NCBI GenBank assembly: GCA_018658715.1
Contig: JABHUQ010000041.1
Location: 1 to 64,000, forward strand
DNA length: 64,000 nucleotides
Source of the DNA: Fidelibacterota bacterium
Lineage (GTDB): Bacteria > Fidelibacterota > Marinisomatia > Marinisomatales > UBA1611
Reading direction: 5' to 3'
This document shows, piece after piece, positions 54,628 to 63,275 of the stretch. A program made the translations under genes and the position numbers. Positions within the stretch are counted from its first letter, which is position 1. Each line of letters starts with the position of its first letter. The notes beneath the pieces were generated by a model. It saw only the letters and a list, made by a program, of their open reading frames with translations, did not search any database and had not been told where the DNA came from.

Positions 54628-55826
54628 GATTTCCATGCTCCAAATACGGTCCATAATGCTTCTCGGCCATGATCTTCAAAAATAGCTTTTGCTGGTTTTG
54701 TTACATCCCCATCCACAGTATCTGCCGCTGCTTTAAATTCCATATAATTGTCATCACTAAAACCGCCCATGCGCATTATTTCCTTTGTATCCATACCATG
54801 CATTTTTGACCAAAAAGGTTCATTATTATACCAACAATCCCAATCTCGAATCGCTTGCTCCAATAAATCCATTTCTGGGGTGTAATTAGGCTGCTCAACT
54901 TGGAGCAATAGGCCGCCCGGTTTAAGCATGCGCCCCAATTCACTCATAATTCTTCTAATTGATTTAGATGATAATTCATGTAAAAACATGGTTGTTTGAA
55001 TCCAATCGAAATAGCCATCTTCATAATCGAGATTTTCTACATCGGCTTGAATAAATGTTACATTATTCACACCTAAATCTTGGGCTCTTGCATGCCCATA
55101 TCGTAATACAGGAGCACCTGCATCAATAGCAATAACTTCCGCATCAGGATAAGCTTGGGCAATTGGTAACACATTATGTCCAATTGTGCAGCCTACATCT
55201 AAAATACGTTTTGGTTTAAAGTCGGTAAATTTCTGTTTTACCGAAGATGCGACTGCCCTTCCACCACCATCAATACCAGGACCAACGCCACCTGTGGTAG
55301 TGACAAAAATACCTGAATCATAATTTGCGCCTACTGAAATATCACCTTCTACTAATTCTGTATGATAACCACCCACTTGACAATGAATATCCACAGCAGA
55401 TGCATATCTTGGAGATTTAATTTCCGAATTCAACTTTAGAGTAGGTTTTCCTTCATTTAGTTTTTCTGCCTTTCCATTAAGATCATCAATTTGGCGAAGT
55501 ACGACTGACCTACCTGCTTGTTGGCGCATTTCCATTGTATTTCTACGAAGGGCTGACCATGTTTGCCAATATGGATCTTTCTTTAAGGCACGATGCACTT
55601 CATGTCTATTCTCAAAATTTCGCCCATGCTCTTTAATAAAATTGGGTTTTAACCGCTTTTCATATACAACTTTATTTCCTGCTGATACCCCAGCCAAGTG
55701 CTGATTTAAGCTGGCAATAAAATTAAATCTCGCTGTTTCATCATGAGTGGGTTCGGGGAAAACACCATGACGACTTACCTTATCATAAGTTGGTGGCAAT
55801 TGGCCTGAATAGTCTGATTTTTTCAT
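54624..55826 (-). CDS. Class I SAM methyltransferase with long N-terminal domain
   Basis: 400 residues with AAGGAGATAAA upstream of ATG 55826. Motif I is RILDVGCTIGHNVLPIA, followed by AEVIAIDAG (acidic loop), NNVTFIQADVENLDY and a LKPGGLLLQVEQPN motif. About 190 residues of unrecognised N-terminal sequence precede this core, including HGRNFENRHEVHRALKKD and a Gly-rich VTTTGGVGPGIDGGG stretch. It leads a four-gene operon with a perfect palindrome just upstream of the ribosome site. Substrate unknown; a small carboxylic acid or phenolic intermediate is possible. Confidence 0.85.
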   Translation of the reverse strand: MKKSDYSGQLPPTYDKVSRHGVFPEPTHDETARFNFIASLNQHLAGVSAGNKVVYEKRLKPNFIKEHGRNFENRHEVHRALKKDPYWQTWSALRRNTMEMRQQAGRSVVLRQIDDLNGKAEKLNEGKPTLKLNSEIKSPRYASAVDIHCQVGGYHTELVEGDISVGANYDSGIFVTTTGGVGPGIDGGGRAVASSVKQKFTDFKPKRILDVGCTIGHNVLPIAQAYPDAEVIAIDAGAPVLRYGHARAQDLGVNNVTFIQADVENLDYEDGYFDWIQTTMFLHELSSKSIRRIMSELGRMLKPGGLLLQVEQPNYTPEMDLLEQAIRDWDCWYNNEPFWSKMHGMDTKEIMRMGGFSDDNYMEFKAAADTVDGDVTKPAKAIFEDHGREALWTVFGAWKS

Positions 55827-55843
55827 ATTTTATCTCCTTATGC

Positions 55844-55870
55844 AAATTGGTATGATGATCATACCAATTT
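55844..55870. promoter_or_regulatory. Perfect palindromic operator upstream of methyltransferase operon
   Basis: Twelve-base arms AAATTGGTATGA and TCATACCAATTT are separated by three bases. It lies 18 bases before the methyltransferase start, so a bound regulator would block transcription or initiation. The ATCATACCA half-site and TGGT-N11-ACCA spacing match the operator beside the FadR-type gene (37845-37877), which suggests the same regulator controls both. Confidence 0.85.
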
Positions 55871-55922
55871 AAATGTAGCTATTGTTCAAACATTTTGCAA
55901 TACTTAATATAAGATTGGAAAC

Positions 55923-57350
55923 TCATATATTAATATTTTTTCTACTGCCATACCATCCAATACTTAAAGCAATAACGAATGGTAGAAATTTTTCTAAAAC
56001 ATCACCCGGTGTATTTGGCATGAAACTTAAAAATACTGTAAGTGAAAATCCTGAAAAAATCGCACAAAAAGTTGCTGATGGTTTTATTATCCTGTCCAGA
56101 ACAATAATAACCAAGACTGGGCCAAAAGATGCTCCTAATGCACTCCATGCAAACAGGACGCGAGAATAGATATCTTGGGGTACATATAAAGCCAATAACA
56201 TAGCAATCCCGCACACAAGAATTAATACTACACGCGACAAAAGTAATAATTGATGTTTAAAAAGGAAATCTAATTTCAAGATGTGTCGCAAATCATGAGC
56301 AATAGCCGACGCTACAACTAATAATTGACTATCAGCTGTAGACATGATTGCTGATAAAACCGAAGCAATAATCAGCCCTGCTAGTATGGGTGGCATCAAT
56401 GTGTCTGTTAAAATAAAAAAGATACTTTCATTATTCACGAGATTCACCAACAATGCTTTCCCACAAAACCCCAATAACAGCATTCCGCTGAAAACAATGG
56501 ACTGCCAACTGATGGCAATTATTTGTGCCTGCCGCATGGATGATCTATCTCGAATAGCCATGAATCGAGTCAAAATATGAGGTTGCCCAAGTGTGGCAAG
56601 TCCCACACCTAAAAAACCCAAAGGTAGTCCATATTTTGCAATTCCCGATTGGCTCCCCCAAATAGACCTATAGTTTGCATCTCCCATATTTTGGAGAGAT
56701 TCCCAAAGTTCTGAAAATCCACCCGCTGCGAATAATGCTGTCACAGGAAGAATAATTGAAGTGCAAACCATAAGCAAACCCTGCAATGTATCGGTAATAC
56801 TCACTGCCCAGAATCCACCCAAAATAGCGTATATAAGAATGATGGTTCCTCCAAGCATTATGGCCACGGAAGCATCCATATTAAAATTAGATGCAAATGT
56901 TGTCCCTGCTCCTTGAAATTGAGAAGCAATATGGAATGAAAATGAAAATACGATTATAAAGGATGAAAAAACTAAAATTGCGGTTCTCCAAAACCCTTCG
57001 GAAGAACCAACTAAAATATCATTTACTGTGATAGAATCATTTTTGGTGCTCAACCTTTGTAATTTGGGCGCCAAAAAAAACCAATTAAGAATGCTCCCCA
57101 GCATAATTCCAGGAAATACCCACAGTGCTGAAAGTCCCCAACTAAATGCAATGCCACTCAAGCTTAATAATGTCCAAGCTGAAGATGCGCTGGCAACCGC
57201 ACTGATGGATGCCACCCATGGTCCCAATCTTTTCCCACCTAGAAAAAAATCGGCTGAATCTATTGTCCGTTTGCTGGAATAATATCCTATCCCTAACAAA
57301 ATTACTTTGTATATGATTAAAGTATATAAGATGATTTCAGTTCTAGACAT
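55923..57350 (-). CDS. Sodium:solute symporter family carrier
   Basis: 475 residues with about thirteen membrane helices. N-terminal GIGYYSSKRTIDSADFFLGGKRLGPW and AVASASSAWTLLSLSGIAFSWG are SSS-family marks; helix 5-6 has LGGTIILIYAILGGFWAVSITDTLQG, with the Na-binding region; later SVLSAIMSTADSQLLVVASA matches PutP-like carriers. It imports a small solute, often an amino acid, acid or sugar, with Na+. Three bases after the BASS carrier gene, so the two form one operon. Confidence 0.9.
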   Translation of the reverse strand: MSRTEIILYTLIIYKVILLGIGYYSSKRTIDSADFFLGGKRLGPWVASISAVASASSAWTLLSLSGIAFSWGLSALWVFPGIMLGSILNWFFLAPKLQRLSTKNDSITVNDILVGSSEGFWRTAILVFSSFIIVFSFSFHIASQFQGAGTTFASNFNMDASVAIMLGGTIILIYAILGGFWAVSITDTLQGLLMVCTSIILPVTALFAAGGFSELWESLQNMGDANYRSIWGSQSGIAKYGLPLGFLGVGLATLGQPHILTRFMAIRDRSSMRQAQIIAISWQSIVFSGMLLLGFCGKALLVNLVNNESIFFILTDTLMPPILAGLIIASVLSAIMSTADSQLLVVASAIAHDLRHILKLDFLFKHQLLLLSRVVLILVCGIAMLLALYVPQDIYSRVLFAWSALGASFGPVLVIIVLDRIIKPSATFCAIFSGFSLTVFLSFMPNTPGDVLEKFLPFVIALSIGWYGSRKNINI

Positions 57351-57353
57351 GGG

Positions 57354-58223
57354 TTACAGTTTTCTATTCCCATAATAAATAATGAATATGCCACTGATAC
57401 ACATGACCAAGCCATAGACACCAGATGAAACAGCAAACTCCGCATTTCCCAATAGTGCTGGTGCCGAAGCAATTGTCATTCCCATCACGCCATTCTGGAG
57501 ACCTGCTTCTATAGATATTGTGATGCGTCGTTTTAGATCTAATTTGAATATTGAAGCGACTCCCCACCCTGCTACTAATGTAACAATGTTTAATAGTATA
57601 ACACTGGGACCAGCCGATAGAACATAATGCCAAATGGAGCCCTGTTTCCCTAGAAGGGTCAGCATACCCCATAACGCCAAAACAATAAATCCACCTGAAA
57701 GCCATTTTAATACTGATTCACTTTTCTTGCTAAAATCAGGGAACTTGATATGGATTAACATTCCAATGAAAGTCGGCAATGCAGTAAGTCTAAAAATATT
57801 ATATATCGTTTTGAGAATAGGCAATTGCATTTCCTTCCCCGGAATCCCAAAATAATATAAAGAATAATTCACAATAAAGGGGATGGTAAAAATAGTAATA
57901 AGACTTGAAAAAGCCGTTAGAGAAATAGATAAAGCTGTGTCTCCCTTTGATAAATGAGAATATAAATTAGATGTTGCACCACCAGGTGATGCGGCAATAA
58001 TCATGAGTCCAACCGCAAGATAAGTGGGTAAATGAAGTATGATCGCCAATAAAAATGCAATAATGGGTAAAACAATTAATTGGCTTCCCAATCCGACAAT
58101 AATGCCTTTTGGGTCAGTACCAACACGCTTGAAATCATCAAACGTGAGTGTCATCCCCATTCCCAACATGATGAGAAAGAGAAGCCCCGGCAATAAAAGT
58201 GTTGATATAAATTGTGTAGACAT
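57354..58223 (-). CDS. Bile acid:sodium symporter (BASS) family carrier
   Basis: 289 residues with ten hydrophobic helices. LGMGMTLTFDDFKRV, LMIIAASPGGATSNLYSHLSKGD and EAGLQNGVMGMTIASA are BASS-family signatures; the SPGG and ExGxQN regions hold sodium-site residues. Family members move organic acids such as pyruvate, pantothenate or sulfonated acids with Na+. Divergent from the MarR gene with the palindrome at 58285-58300 between them. Confidence 0.9.
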   Translation of the reverse strand: MSTQFISTLLLPGLLFLIMLGMGMTLTFDDFKRVGTDPKGIIVGLGSQLIVLPIIAFLLAIILHLPTYLAVGLMIIAASPGGATSNLYSHLSKGDTALSISLTAFSSLITIFTIPFIVNYSLYYFGIPGKEMQLPILKTIYNIFRLTALPTFIGMLIHIKFPDFSKKSESVLKWLSGGFIVLALWGMLTLLGKQGSIWHYVLSAGPSVILLNIVTLVAGWGVASIFKLDLKRRITISIEAGLQNGVMGMTIASAPALLGNAEFAVSSGVYGLVMCISGIFIIYYGNRKL

Positions 58224-58284
58224 CCAAAGACCTAATTTTTTTTATTGAATTGCGATAAGATTTGCTGTAATATGATTAAGCTTC

Positions 58285-58300
58285 TTAACTATTAAGTTAA
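58285..58300. promoter_or_regulatory. Palindromic operator for the MarR-type regulator
   Basis: Arms TTAACT and AGTTAA surround four bases (ATTA), 29 bases before the MarR start and 62 bases before the divergent BASS start. Size and composition fit MarR-family binding sites. Likely controls both the carriers and the molybdoenzyme operon; inference from position. Confidence 0.7.
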
Positions 58301-58328
58301 TTTACAAAATACTATAAAATGGTCAAGC

Positions 58329-58847
58329 ATGAATAATTCACATAATATTTTTGAGAAAAACATCCACGACGAAATTATTTTTCTACTTTCGGATATTGGG
58401 AATTTCTTCAATAAAAAGGGAGATCTTATTGCAAAAAAAGCAGGGCTCACCACGCTTCAATGGATTATCCTTTTAAATATTGCCCGAGATCCGAATCTAC
58501 CAGTAGTTAAAGATAATGACATGGTGCATCCTGGAGTTTTAGCTTCAGAGATTGCAGAAAATCGTGGTGTTTCTCGTGCGAATATAAGTCCAATAATTTC
58601 CACGCTAATTAAGAATAAATATATTACCCAAAAAGATCATTCTACGGATCGTCGCAGAAAAACGCTTCATATTTCGCAAAAAGGAATGAATGCTTTAAAA
58701 TCTATTCAAGAAGAGCGACGATTTTTAAATGACCGATTATTTGACTCAATCTCTAAAAATAATCAATCTATTCTGGTTCAATCATTGCAACATTTACTTA
58801 ATACTGTAAGTGGTTTCCCGCACGAGGAAAAAACAGATTCTGTTTGA
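58329..58847 (+). CDS. MarR-family regulator
   Basis: 172 residues. The winged helix contains TLQWIILLNIARDPNL, VLASEIAENRGVSRANISPIISTLIKNKYI and DRRRKTLHISQKGMNAL, typical for MarR. An insert near residue 57 (VVKDNDMVHPG) lengthens the first turn. Usually represses adjacent genes until a small ligand binds. It is the first gene of the molybdoenzyme operon; its stop overlaps the next ATG by one base. Confidence 0.9.
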   Translation: MNNSHNIFEKNIHDEIIFLLSDIGNFFNKKGDLIAKKAGLTTLQWIILLNIARDPNLPVVKDNDMVHPGVLASEIAENRGVSRANISPIISTLIKNKYITQKDHSTDRRRKTLHISQKGMNALKSIQEERRFLNDRLFDSISKNNQSILVQSLQHLLNTVSGFPHEEKTDSV

Positions 58848-61660
58848 TGAAAAAGTATAATCCCGAAATGGATCGTATTAAAAATGAAATGAAAGTGGAT
58901 TATTTCCCCCCCATGTCTCGTAGGAAATTTTTATCTGCTTCCGGATTAGCAGGTTTGGGACTCATGCTCAAATTTTCGCCCCTAAAAGCAGCAACAACTC
59001 CGGATCGGCCCTATCGTAGATTTGAAGATGTGATGAGAAATAAATTCACTTGGGATAAAGTGGCTCGGGGAACCCACGGCACCAACTGTGCTGGGAATTG
59101 TGCATTTAATGTTTTCGTGAAAGATGGAATTGTTTGGCGGGAAGAGCAGCAAGGTGAATATGAAAGTACAGATGATACACCTGATTATGGTCCACGAGGT
59201 TGCCAAAAAGGACTTCGCCATGCCAAATATATGTATGGAAACCAACGCATTTTATATCCAATGAAACGAGTTGGAAAACGTGGCGAAGGTAAATGGGAAC
59301 GTGTGAGTTGGGACCAGGCTTTAACTGAAATTGCCGATAAATTTATTGATGTTGTAGAGAAAGAAGGCCCAGAAAGTATTTCTTGGGGAAGCGGCACGCA
59401 AATGAGTGTAAAGATGGCCTCCTATGCAGCTTTAGCGCGACTAGTGAATATTACGGGTGTTACTGTTCCAGAGTTTTATTCAGGTGTGGGAGATTTGCCA
59501 ACTGGTGTTTATACAACGTTAGGAAAAGTCTATGTGGGCGATACCATGTCTGCCATTTATAAATCAAAATGTGTCTTAGTGTGGATGTCCAATCCAGCTG
59601 TAACACGAATCCCAGATGCCCACTTTTTCTGGGAAGCTAAATACAACGGCACAAAAGTTATTTCCATTTCTCCAGAATTCACGCCTACCGCCATGCATTC
59701 AAGCCTGTGGGTGAATCCAAAACCGGGCACAGATGCTGCTCTAGCAATGGGCATGGTTCATACCATCATAGATGAAAAGTTGGTGAATCAAGAATACATC
59801 AAAGAACAATCAGATCTCCCGTTTTTGGTTCGGATGGACACTAAAAAATTCCTGCGAAAAGAAGACACATCAATTGTATCCACTTTGGCAGTAGAAGATA
59901 ATATTTTTTATCTTTGGGATAAAAAAACTAACCAAGCTGTTATAGCGCCTGGAACAGGTTTAACGGACCCGCCACCAGGGAGAGACAGACGAAAATATGG
60001 CACCATTGATTTGGGTAATATTGATCCTGTTTTAGAAGGACGGTGGACTGTATCCACCTTGGATGGAGATGTGGAGGTAACTACGGTTTTTGAACTACTA
60101 AAAGATGAGGCGGAAAACTTTACACCGGAAAAAGCCTCAGAAATCACGGGTGTGAGTCCGGAAGTTATTCGCCAAATTGCCAGAGACTTTGCTCAGGCTC
60201 AACCCGCCATGATTTATGCGGGATATGCCGCATGCAAATGGGTACACGGTGATTTGTTGCAACGGGCATTCGTATTGCTTCTTTCTCTTACGGGTAATAT
60301 TGGACCGGAAGGCAGTGGACTCCAAATTTCCAATTCACCTAAAGTCCGGGGACTTATGGCTTTTGCGTTTAATGGAATGGGTCCGGCGACACGCATGATT
60401 TCTGCTACAAACTGGGACTATGAACAAGGCAATATGAAAGAACTCACTAAAAATGTATATGGTGAAAAATTGGCAGAAGAATGGGACGAAAAATATCAAA
60501 AATCCATTAAGGAAGATTGGTTTCCCCAATATGGAAAGAAGGGCTGGAAAATGGGTTTCTTTGCCGGGAATAATGGCGCCAATTGGCGAGCATCTGGGAA
60601 TAAATGGCGAAAAGACGCTTTCGAAAATTTAGAATCCATTGTGGCTATTGTGCCAGATATGGGCGTAACAGCACATTACGCAGATTATATTTTACCTGTC
60701 GCTCACCATTATGAAAGAGCAGATATTATGCTTCAGCCACGGACGCCTTACGTGCAAATTTTGGATGCTGCTGTACCGCCGTTGGGTGAATCCAAAGATG
60801 ATTATACCATCGTGCATGATTTTGCCAAAATGCTCGAAATAAGAGCAAAGAAAAGACGTATGAAAGTGATCAGAGATAATGTGGATGGCAAAAGTGTACG
60901 TCGTGATTTTAAACGAGCATACCAACAGTTTACAATGGACGGGAAGGTTAAGGATGTAAAGGATGTGATTCAATTTATCATCAATACTACACCAGGAATT
61001 CCAAAAATGTCATTTGAAGAATTGGCCGCTATTGGGAAAGTCCGCGTAGAAGGGTCAAATAAAACATATTATGATAAAGATGCGCCTTATCATTCGGAAA
61101 TTATGGAGAGTGTCAATGAAAAACGTCCCTACGAAACGCTTACATCCCGGCAACAATTTTATATAGACCACGATTGGTTTATTGAATATGGTGAACAACT
61201 CCCAACCCATAAAGAACCTTTAAAAATCGATGGTTATCCATTACGTATGATGATGGGGCATGCACGCCACGGAATCCATAGCATGTGGCGTGATGACCCA
61301 CTAATGTTGACACTTCAGCGTGGAGAACCAGATATTTATGTGAATCCTGATGATGCAAAGATTCGTGGGGTGAAAGATGGAGATAAACTTCGCATATTCA
61401 ATTCAGGTGGAGAATTTTTTGCTATGGCACATATTAGTGCTGGAATTCAGCCTGGGATGACATTTATGTATCATGGGTGGGATCCTATGATGTTCAAAGA
61501 TCGGCAAAACTTTTCTGCTGTGATATCTACATCCGGTCTAATTAAACCCACTTCCATGGCTGGAGATTATGGTCATTTAGGTTATAAAGTTTTGGCTTAT
61601 GCGCCTAACCAAACATACAAAGATTTCACCTGTGATTTTGAAAAAGTGCAAAGTGCATAA
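58847..61660 (+). CDS. Tat-exported type II DMSO-reductase-family molybdoenzyme, catalytic subunit
   Basis: ATG 58847 (TGATG overlap) is preferred over TTG 58844; 937 residues. A Tat motif SRRKFLSASG begins near residue 24 and is followed by a hydrophobic stretch, so export as a folded protein is expected. GTNCAGNCAFNVFV with the preceding HGT gives the His/Cys set for the FS0 cluster; GPRGCQKGLRHAKY is family-typical. GDLPTGVYTTLG matches the NarG CDLPP block whose Asp binds molybdenum. This places it with NarG, ethylbenzene/dimethylsulfide dehydrogenase and selenate/chlorate reductase. Periplasmic, bis-MGD cofactor. Substrate cannot be fixed. Confidence 0.9.
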   Translation: MKKYNPEMDRIKNEMKVDYFPPMSRRKFLSASGLAGLGLMLKFSPLKAATTPDRPYRRFEDVMRNKFTWDKVARGTHGTNCAGNCAFNVFVKDGIVWREEQQGEYESTDDTPDYGPRGCQKGLRHAKYMYGNQRILYPMKRVGKRGEGKWERVSWDQALTEIADKFIDVVEKEGPESISWGSGTQMSVKMASYAALARLVNITGVTVPEFYSGVGDLPTGVYTTLGKVYVGDTMSAIYKSKCVLVWMSNPAVTRIPDAHFFWEAKYNGTKVISISPEFTPTAMHSSLWVNPKPGTDAALAMGMVHTIIDEKLVNQEYIKEQSDLPFLVRMDTKKFLRKEDTSIVSTLAVEDNIFYLWDKKTNQAVIAPGTGLTDPPPGRDRRKYGTIDLGNIDPVLEGRWTVSTLDGDVEVTTVFELLKDEAENFTPEKASEITGVSPEVIRQIARDFAQAQPAMIYAGYAACKWVHGDLLQRAFVLLLSLTGNIGPEGSGLQISNSPKVRGLMAFAFNGMGPATRMISATNWDYEQGNMKELTKNVYGEKLAEEWDEKYQKSIKEDWFPQYGKKGWKMGFFAGNNGANWRASGNKWRKDAFENLESIVAIVPDMGVTAHYADYILPVAHHYERADIMLQPRTPYVQILDAAVPPLGESKDDYTIVHDFAKMLEIRAKKRRMKVIRDNVDGKSVRRDFKRAYQQFTMDGKVKDVKDVIQFIINTTPGIPKMSFEELAAIGKVRVEGSNKTYYDKDAPYHSEIMESVNEKRPYETLTSRQQFYIDHDWFIEYGEQLPTHKEPLKIDGYPLRMMMGHARHGIHSMWRDDPLMLTLQRGEPDIYVNPDDAKIRGVKDGDKLRIFNSGGEFFAMAHISAGIQPGMTFMYHGWDPMMFKDRQNFSAVISTSGLIKPTSMAGDYGHLGYKVLAYAPNQTYKDFTCDFEKVQSA

Positions 61661-62285
61661 TACAATAAATATATTATCAGGGCGATCCGCGACTTATGCC
61701 ATGTTCTCTAATCTAACTTCTTCTCCCCATGAAGATTATATGGTTTTTTCAGATATAAAAATGGCATTGAATGAAATGGCTATTCATCTGCCCTACAAAA
61801 TGGATTTTACTCAAATAATATCAGAATCAATAATATTAACAAACGAATATTGGGAAGAAATTGTCCAGTCTTATAGTGGATTATTTGAAGTGGGAAATGA
61901 TGGTCCGCCTATTCCCCTCCGAGAAAGCGCGAACCCAATGCTATCATTTAACAAAGAAGAAGTAACGCGTTATTATGAATACTTTGGATATGAAGTGGCT
62001 GTAGATCGTCAGTGGGAATCGGATCATTTAGCTATTGAATTAGAATTTATCCATTTTTTATGCCAAGGAGAATTGGGTAGCGAAGATGCACTTTCCTTCC
62101 AATTAGCACAAAAAGATTTTATAGATCGCCATTTCATTTTATGGTTGGCATCTATCAATCATAAGATAAAAGGTTTAGATGTTCATCCTTATTGGATTGA
62201 AATATTTTCTGCGCTATATACTTTTATTCAAAAAGATTTAGAGTGGTTAACAACCCAAACAAAATATTTAAAGGAAACAATTTAA
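61653..62285 (+). CDS. TorD/DmsD-like molybdoenzyme chaperone
   Basis: GTG 61653 is the likely start; the track start at 61599 sits well inside the catalytic gene. The 210-residue helical protein has NILSGRSATYAMFSNLTSSPHE, PIPLRESANPML, then RYYEYFGYEVAVDRQWESDHLAIELEFIHFLCQGE, where the EPDHLxxELxFM-like block is the hallmark of TorD/NarJ chaperones. It would bind the Tat signal and help insert the cofactor into the catalytic subunit. It lies between the genes for the two structural subunits, as an in-operon chaperone. Confidence 0.85.
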   Translation: MHNTINILSGRSATYAMFSNLTSSPHEDYMVFSDIKMALNEMAIHLPYKMDFTQIISESIILTNEYWEEIVQSYSGLFEVGNDGPPIPLRESANPMLSFNKEEVTRYYEYFGYEVAVDRQWESDHLAIELEFIHFLCQGELGSEDALSFQLAQKDFIDRHFILWLASINHKIKGLDVHPYWIEIFSALYTFIQKDLEWLTTQTKYLKETI

Positions 62286-63274
62286 TGGCACGACAAATCG
62301 CAATGGTCATGGACTTAAATAAATGTATCGGATGTCAAACCTGTACTGCTGCATGCAAATCCCTGTGGACAGATGAACAAGGGCAGAACCACATGCTATG
62401 GAATAATGTTGAAACAAAACCTGGCGATGGATATCCAAAAAATTGGGAAAAGAATGGCGGTGGTTGGGCCAAAGATGGAACCATTAGTCCGGGAACCATT
62501 CCCAATCCTGCAGACTATGGAAGTATTTGTGATACCAATGCGCAGGAAGTGTATTTTGACGGCAAAGAAAAAGTGCTGGGCCGAAAAGAATCCATGGAAT
62601 ATGGTCCTAATTGGAATGAAGATTCCAGCGTTGGAGACTACCCCAATAATTATCATTTTTATGTGCCACGAATTTGTAATCATTGTACCAATCCCACTTG
62701 TTTGGAAGCATGTCCAGTCCGGGCGATTTACAAACGAGAAGAAGATGGAATTGTGCTGATTGATCAAGATCGTTGCGAAGGATATCGTGAGTGCAACAAA
62801 GCATGTCCGTACGATAAAATATATTTTAATATGGCTACCAAAACGTCGCAAAAATGTATATTTTGTTTTCCACGATTGGAAGAAGGCATCCCTCCTGCTT
62901 GTGCAACTCAATGTCCAGGGCGATTACGATTTATTGGCTATCTTGATGACGAAAATGGCCCCATTCATAAACTGGTTTACAAATGGAAGGTGGCTCTCCC
63001 CTTGCATGAAGAATATGGATGTGAACCAAATGTGTTTTATGTGCCGCCTATCTTGCCACCCACTTTTGATGAAAAGGGGAATATTTCCAAAGAACCACGT
63101 GTTCCCATTGAATACATGGAATCTCTTTTTGGAAAAGGAACAAAGTATGCTTTAAAAACCATTGAAGGTGAAATGAAAAAAAAAGAAGATGGTAAGGATT
63201 CAGAACTCATGGATTTACTTATTTCCAAAGATTGGAAAGCCTTGTTTGGTATTCCCAATGTGAAATTGATGTAA
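62285..63274 (+). CDS. Four-cluster FeS beta subunit of the molybdoenzyme
   Basis: ATG 62285 overlaps the previous TAA, with AAAGGAAAC upstream; 329 residues. Cys groups: CIGCQTCTAAC, CNHCTNPTCLEACP, CEGYRECNKACP and CIFC plus CATQCPGR. In the third group Tyr stands where a fourth Cys would be, the pattern that gives a [3Fe-4S] cluster in NarH/DdhB/EbdB-type subunits. It passes electrons between the catalytic subunit and a further carrier. No signal peptide, so it would be co-exported with the Tat-bearing subunit. Confidence 0.92.
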   Translation: MARQIAMVMDLNKCIGCQTCTAACKSLWTDEQGQNHMLWNNVETKPGDGYPKNWEKNGGGWAKDGTISPGTIPNPADYGSICDTNAQEVYFDGKEKVLGRKESMEYGPNWNEDSSVGDYPNNYHFYVPRICNHCTNPTCLEACPVRAIYKREEDGIVLIDQDRCEGYRECNKACPYDKIYFNMATKTSQKCIFCFPRLEEGIPPACATQCPGRLRFIGYLDDENGPIHKLVYKWKVALPLHEEYGCEPNVFYVPPILPPTFDEKGNISKEPRVPIEYMESLFGKGTKYALKTIEGEMKKKEDGKDSELMDLLISKDWKALFGIPNVKLM

Positions 63275-63275
63275 A

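Noticed and set aside
62396-62911. Minus-strand 171-residue ORF opposite the FeS subunit
   Set aside because: The plus-strand gene has full Cys signatures and a good ribosome site; the antisense ORF has no recognisable motif or start signal.
58847-63274. Respiratory nitrate reductase NarGHJI
   Set aside because: The catalytic subunit is shorter than NarG (about 1200 residues) and carries a full Tat signal, and no NarI follows; a broader type II family call is safer.
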